From Cyclobacterium sp. SYSU L10401 (lineage in GTDB: Bacteria; Bacteroidota; Bacteroidia; Cytophagales; Cyclobacteriaceae): DNA of 64,000 nucleotides. Where the stretch lies: the NCBI RefSeq assembly GCF_010993705.1, contig NZ_WOFO01000001.1, positions 610,598 to 674,597 of the forward strand. Reading direction: 5' to 3'. A program made the position numbers and the translations under genes. The notes below the pieces were generated by a model that had not been told where the DNA came from, did no database searches, and saw nothing but the letters and a program-made list of their open reading frames with translations. Every line of letters starts with the position of its first letter. Position 1 is the first letter of the stretch. Below, in pieces: positions 62,241 through 64,000 of this stretch.

Positions 62241-63794
62241 ATGGAAAATTTCAAAATATTATGGGCTGATGACGAGATCGATCTCCTGAAACCGCATATA
62301 CTGTTTTTAGAACAAAAGGGATACGATATAGTGACCGTAAACAGTGGGCTCGATGCGGTAGAAAAGGTAGAAGAGGAAAACTATGATGTAATATTCCTGG
62401 ATGAGATGATGCCGGGGATGACGGGTTTGGAAACCCTGCAGCAGATCAAAAGTCTGAAACCTCAAATTCCTGTGGTCATGATTACCAAGAGTGAGGAGGA
62501 GCATATCATGGACGATGCCATTGGGGGAAAGATTGCCGATTACCTGATCAAGCCCATAAATCCAAATCAGATTTTGCTTTCCGTAAAAAAAATTCTTCAA
62601 AACAAACAATTGATCAGCGAAAAGACAAACCTCTCTTATCAACAGGATTTCAGAAACATCAGCATGGCATATAATGATGCCATAGATCATGAGGAATGGG
62701 CAGATATTTTCAAGAAACTAACCTACTGGGAATTGGAGATCGATGAAACTGAAAATAAAAGCATGCAGGAGGTATTGGAAACGCAGAAAGTGGAAGCCAA
62801 TGCTAACTTTGCCAGGTTCATCAAGGAAAATTACCTTGATTGGCTGAACATTCCCAATATAAGTAAGCCAGTAATGTCTCACCAGGTGATGAAGGAACAT
62901 GTTTTTCCAAAGTTGAAAGAGGGAAAACCCTTGTTTTTTATAGTGATTGACAACCTGCGACTCGATCAATGGGAAATGATTGAGAATCAGTTGAGAGATT
63001 ATTTTGTGGTAAATGAAGACAAAACGTATTATAGTATTTTACCCACGACCACCGCTTTTTCAAGAAATGCCCTGTTTAGCGGAATGATGCCCATGGATAT
63101 GGCCCGGCACCATCCTGACCTTTGGGAAGGAGAAGAAACGGATGAAGGTAAAAACAACCATGAGGCGGAATTTTTGAAAATAAATCTAAAGAAAAACAGG
63201 CTCTCCATCCGGTCGAGCTATCATAAAATTTTGCAGACCAATCAGGGCAAGGCCATACTGGAACAATTCCCTAATTTGATGAAAAATGATCTGAATGTTT
63301 TGGTTTATAATTTTGTAGACATGATGTCACATGCCAGAACCGACATGAAAATGATACGTGAACTTGCTCCGGATGAGTCCGCTTATCGTTCTTTGACGAC
63401 CAGTTGGTTTTTACATAGCTCCCTTTTTGAACTTTTCAAAAAAATCAGTTTGGCCGGTGCGGATGTGATTGTGACCACCGATCATGGTACAAAGCGGGTA
63501 AACAAGCCATACAAGATTGTTGGAGACCGGAATGTGACCACCAACCTAAGGTACAAACAAGGGAAAAATCTTAATTTTGAATCGGGTAAAGTTTTTGAAA
63601 TCAAAAAGCCAGATGAAGCCAAACTTCCCCAGATGAACATCTCTTCAAGTTATGTTTTTGCTGTAGAAGATTATTTCTTCGCCTATCCCAACAACTACAA
63701 TTATTATGTAAACTTCTACAAAGATACCTTCCAACATGGTGGAGTTTCGTTGGAGGAAATGATCATTCCTATTGTACATTTGCAGCCAAAATAA
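62241..63794 (+). CDS. porX: PorX, PglZ-domain response regulator of type IX secretion
   Basis: A 517-residue response regulator with an N-terminal receiver (phospho-acceptor Asp54 in VIFLDEMMPG, acidic pair ADDE at 9-12, Lys104 in LIKP) and a C-terminal PglZ alkaline-phosphatase-superfamily domain from about 205: the metal/nucleophile region VIDNLRLDQW and PTTTAFSRNALF with Thr271, and VTTDHGTKR. PorX is activated by PorY and controls the type IX secretion system in Bacteroidota; phosphodiesterase activity on cyclic oligonucleotides has been reported for it. ATG at 62241 chosen; longer in-frame starts lie inside the opposite gene. Confidence 0.92.
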   Translation: MENFKILWADDEIDLLKPHILFLEQKGYDIVTVNSGLDAVEKVEEENYDVIFLDEMMPGMTGLETLQQIKSLKPQIPVVMITKSEEEHIMDDAIGGKIADYLIKPINPNQILLSVKKILQNKQLISEKTNLSYQQDFRNISMAYNDAIDHEEWADIFKKLTYWELEIDETENKSMQEVLETQKVEANANFARFIKENYLDWLNIPNISKPVMSHQVMKEHVFPKLKEGKPLFFIVIDNLRLDQWEMIENQLRDYFVVNEDKTYYSILPTTTAFSRNALFSGMMPMDMARHHPDLWEGEETDEGKNNHEAEFLKINLKKNRLSIRSSYHKILQTNQGKAILEQFPNLMKNDLNVLVYNFVDMMSHARTDMKMIRELAPDESAYRSLTTSWFLHSSLFELFKKISLAGADVIVTTDHGTKRVNKPYKIVGDRNVTTNLRYKQGKNLNFESGKVFEIKKPDEAKLPQMNISSSYVFAVEDYFFAYPNNYNYYVNFYKDTFQHGGVSLEEMIIPIVHLQPK

Positions 63795-63801
63795 TCCATT
63801 T

Positions 63802-64000
63802 TTGAAAACGATACATTGCAATCACTTAAATCAAATTTCAAATTCCGCAGAATTAATCATAGATTTATGCAGGGATTTAGATGTGTGGGTGTTTAAGGGA
63901 GAGATGGGAGCTGGAAAAACCACCCTGATCAAGGCCATCTGTAACTTACTTGAAGTCAGGGACCCGGTAAGTAGCCCTACATTTTCAATAGTCAATGAAT
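63802..64000 (+). CDS. tsaE: tRNA threonylcarbamoyladenosine synthesis ATPase TsaE, 3' partial
   Basis: Runs off the right edge. The frame gives KTIHCNHLNQISNSAELI, then VWVFKGEMGAGKTTLIKAI with Walker A (33-41) and PVSSPTFSIVNE, the switch region of YjeE/TsaE. TsaE works with TsaB and TsaD to form t6A37 of tRNAs. The start appears to be TTG at 63802, 7 bp after the porX stop, since no ATG precedes the P-loop; porX and tsaE are therefore probably co-transcribed. Confidence 0.9.
   Translation, partial: MKTIHCNHLNQISNSAELIIDLCRDLDVWVFKGEMGAGKTTLIKAICNLLEVRDPVSSPTFSIVNE

Noticed and set aside
1-64000. tRNA, rRNA, tmRNA or RNase P genes
   Set aside because: All spacers were read on both strands and no cloverleaf or conserved RNA core was seen.

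Overview
The window comes from a Bacteroidota chromosome, most likely order Cytophagales and probably family Cyclobacteriaceae (rank inferred from gene content, not tested). Evidence: a SusC/SusD outer-membrane uptake pair, an LpxC-FabZ fusion, the type IX secretion regulator PorX, many DUF families typical of the phylum (DUF6089, DUF3822, DUF4296, DUF2027, DUF1573, TIGR02757), lipoproteins with late lipoboxes, and several TAnnTTTG promoter elements. Most of the window is ordinary chromosomal coding sequence in short operons. No rRNA, tRNA, CRISPR array or complete insertion sequence was seen.

Layout. 1-5.1 kb: two convergent L,D-transpeptidases, then a minus-strand KDO operon (GNAT-nitrilase fusion, kdsC, kdsA, L,D-transpeptidase). 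5.3-11.5 kb: MscS channel, DUF6089 protein, leuS, a 500-bp spacer with a 21-bp-periodic TTCCGAA repeat, and a YihY/BrkB membrane protein. 11.5-15.3 kb is the accessory patch: an endonuclease/exonuclease/phosphatase gene flanked by integron attC-like inverted repeats, a decayed group II intron (maturase C-terminus plus 3' domain V/VI-like RNA), an AAA/DUF4143 ATPase under a dyad-symmetric operator-like site, and a small lipoprotein. 15.4-30.7 kb: housekeeping genes (DUF1697, monooxygenase-fold protein, Smr protein, PLP sulfur enzyme, TVP38 membrane protein, TraB/GumN, RluA, prfC, TIGR02757, pyrE, two Nudix proteins, coaD, UvrD/RecD-like helicase, DUF1573). 30.8-35.7 kb: a five-gene minus-strand operon (yggS, DUF423, dacB-like PBP, LD-carboxypeptidase, SGNH lipoprotein), then a DUF6992-like protein.

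36.3-50.1 kb is a nutrient-acquisition locus: SusC, SusD-like lipoprotein, an opposing FG-GAP lipoprotein, a 1100-residue double VCBS/UnbV protein, a stand-alone TrpB2-type enzyme, an amidohydrolase_2 protein and a Tat-exported Gfo/Idh/MocA oxidoreductase. 50.4-53.2 kb is a cut-down Bat operon (DUF58, membrane protein, BatA) without MoxR. 53.3-56.0 kb carries DUF4296 and mutS2. 56-62.2 kb is mainly the lipid A operon (HD hydrolase, lpxD, lpxC-fabZ, lpxA, orphan ABC ATPase). The window closes with porX and the start of tsaE.

Cell-envelope work dominates: KDO and lipid A synthesis, several peptidoglycan hydrolases/transpeptidases, SusCD uptake and PorX control of secretion. The least ordinary signals are the attC-like cassette with the adjacent intron relic, the helically phased repeat after leuS, and TAnnTTTG elements that sit only 4-13 nt before several start codons, suggesting leaderless or nearly leaderless mRNAs.
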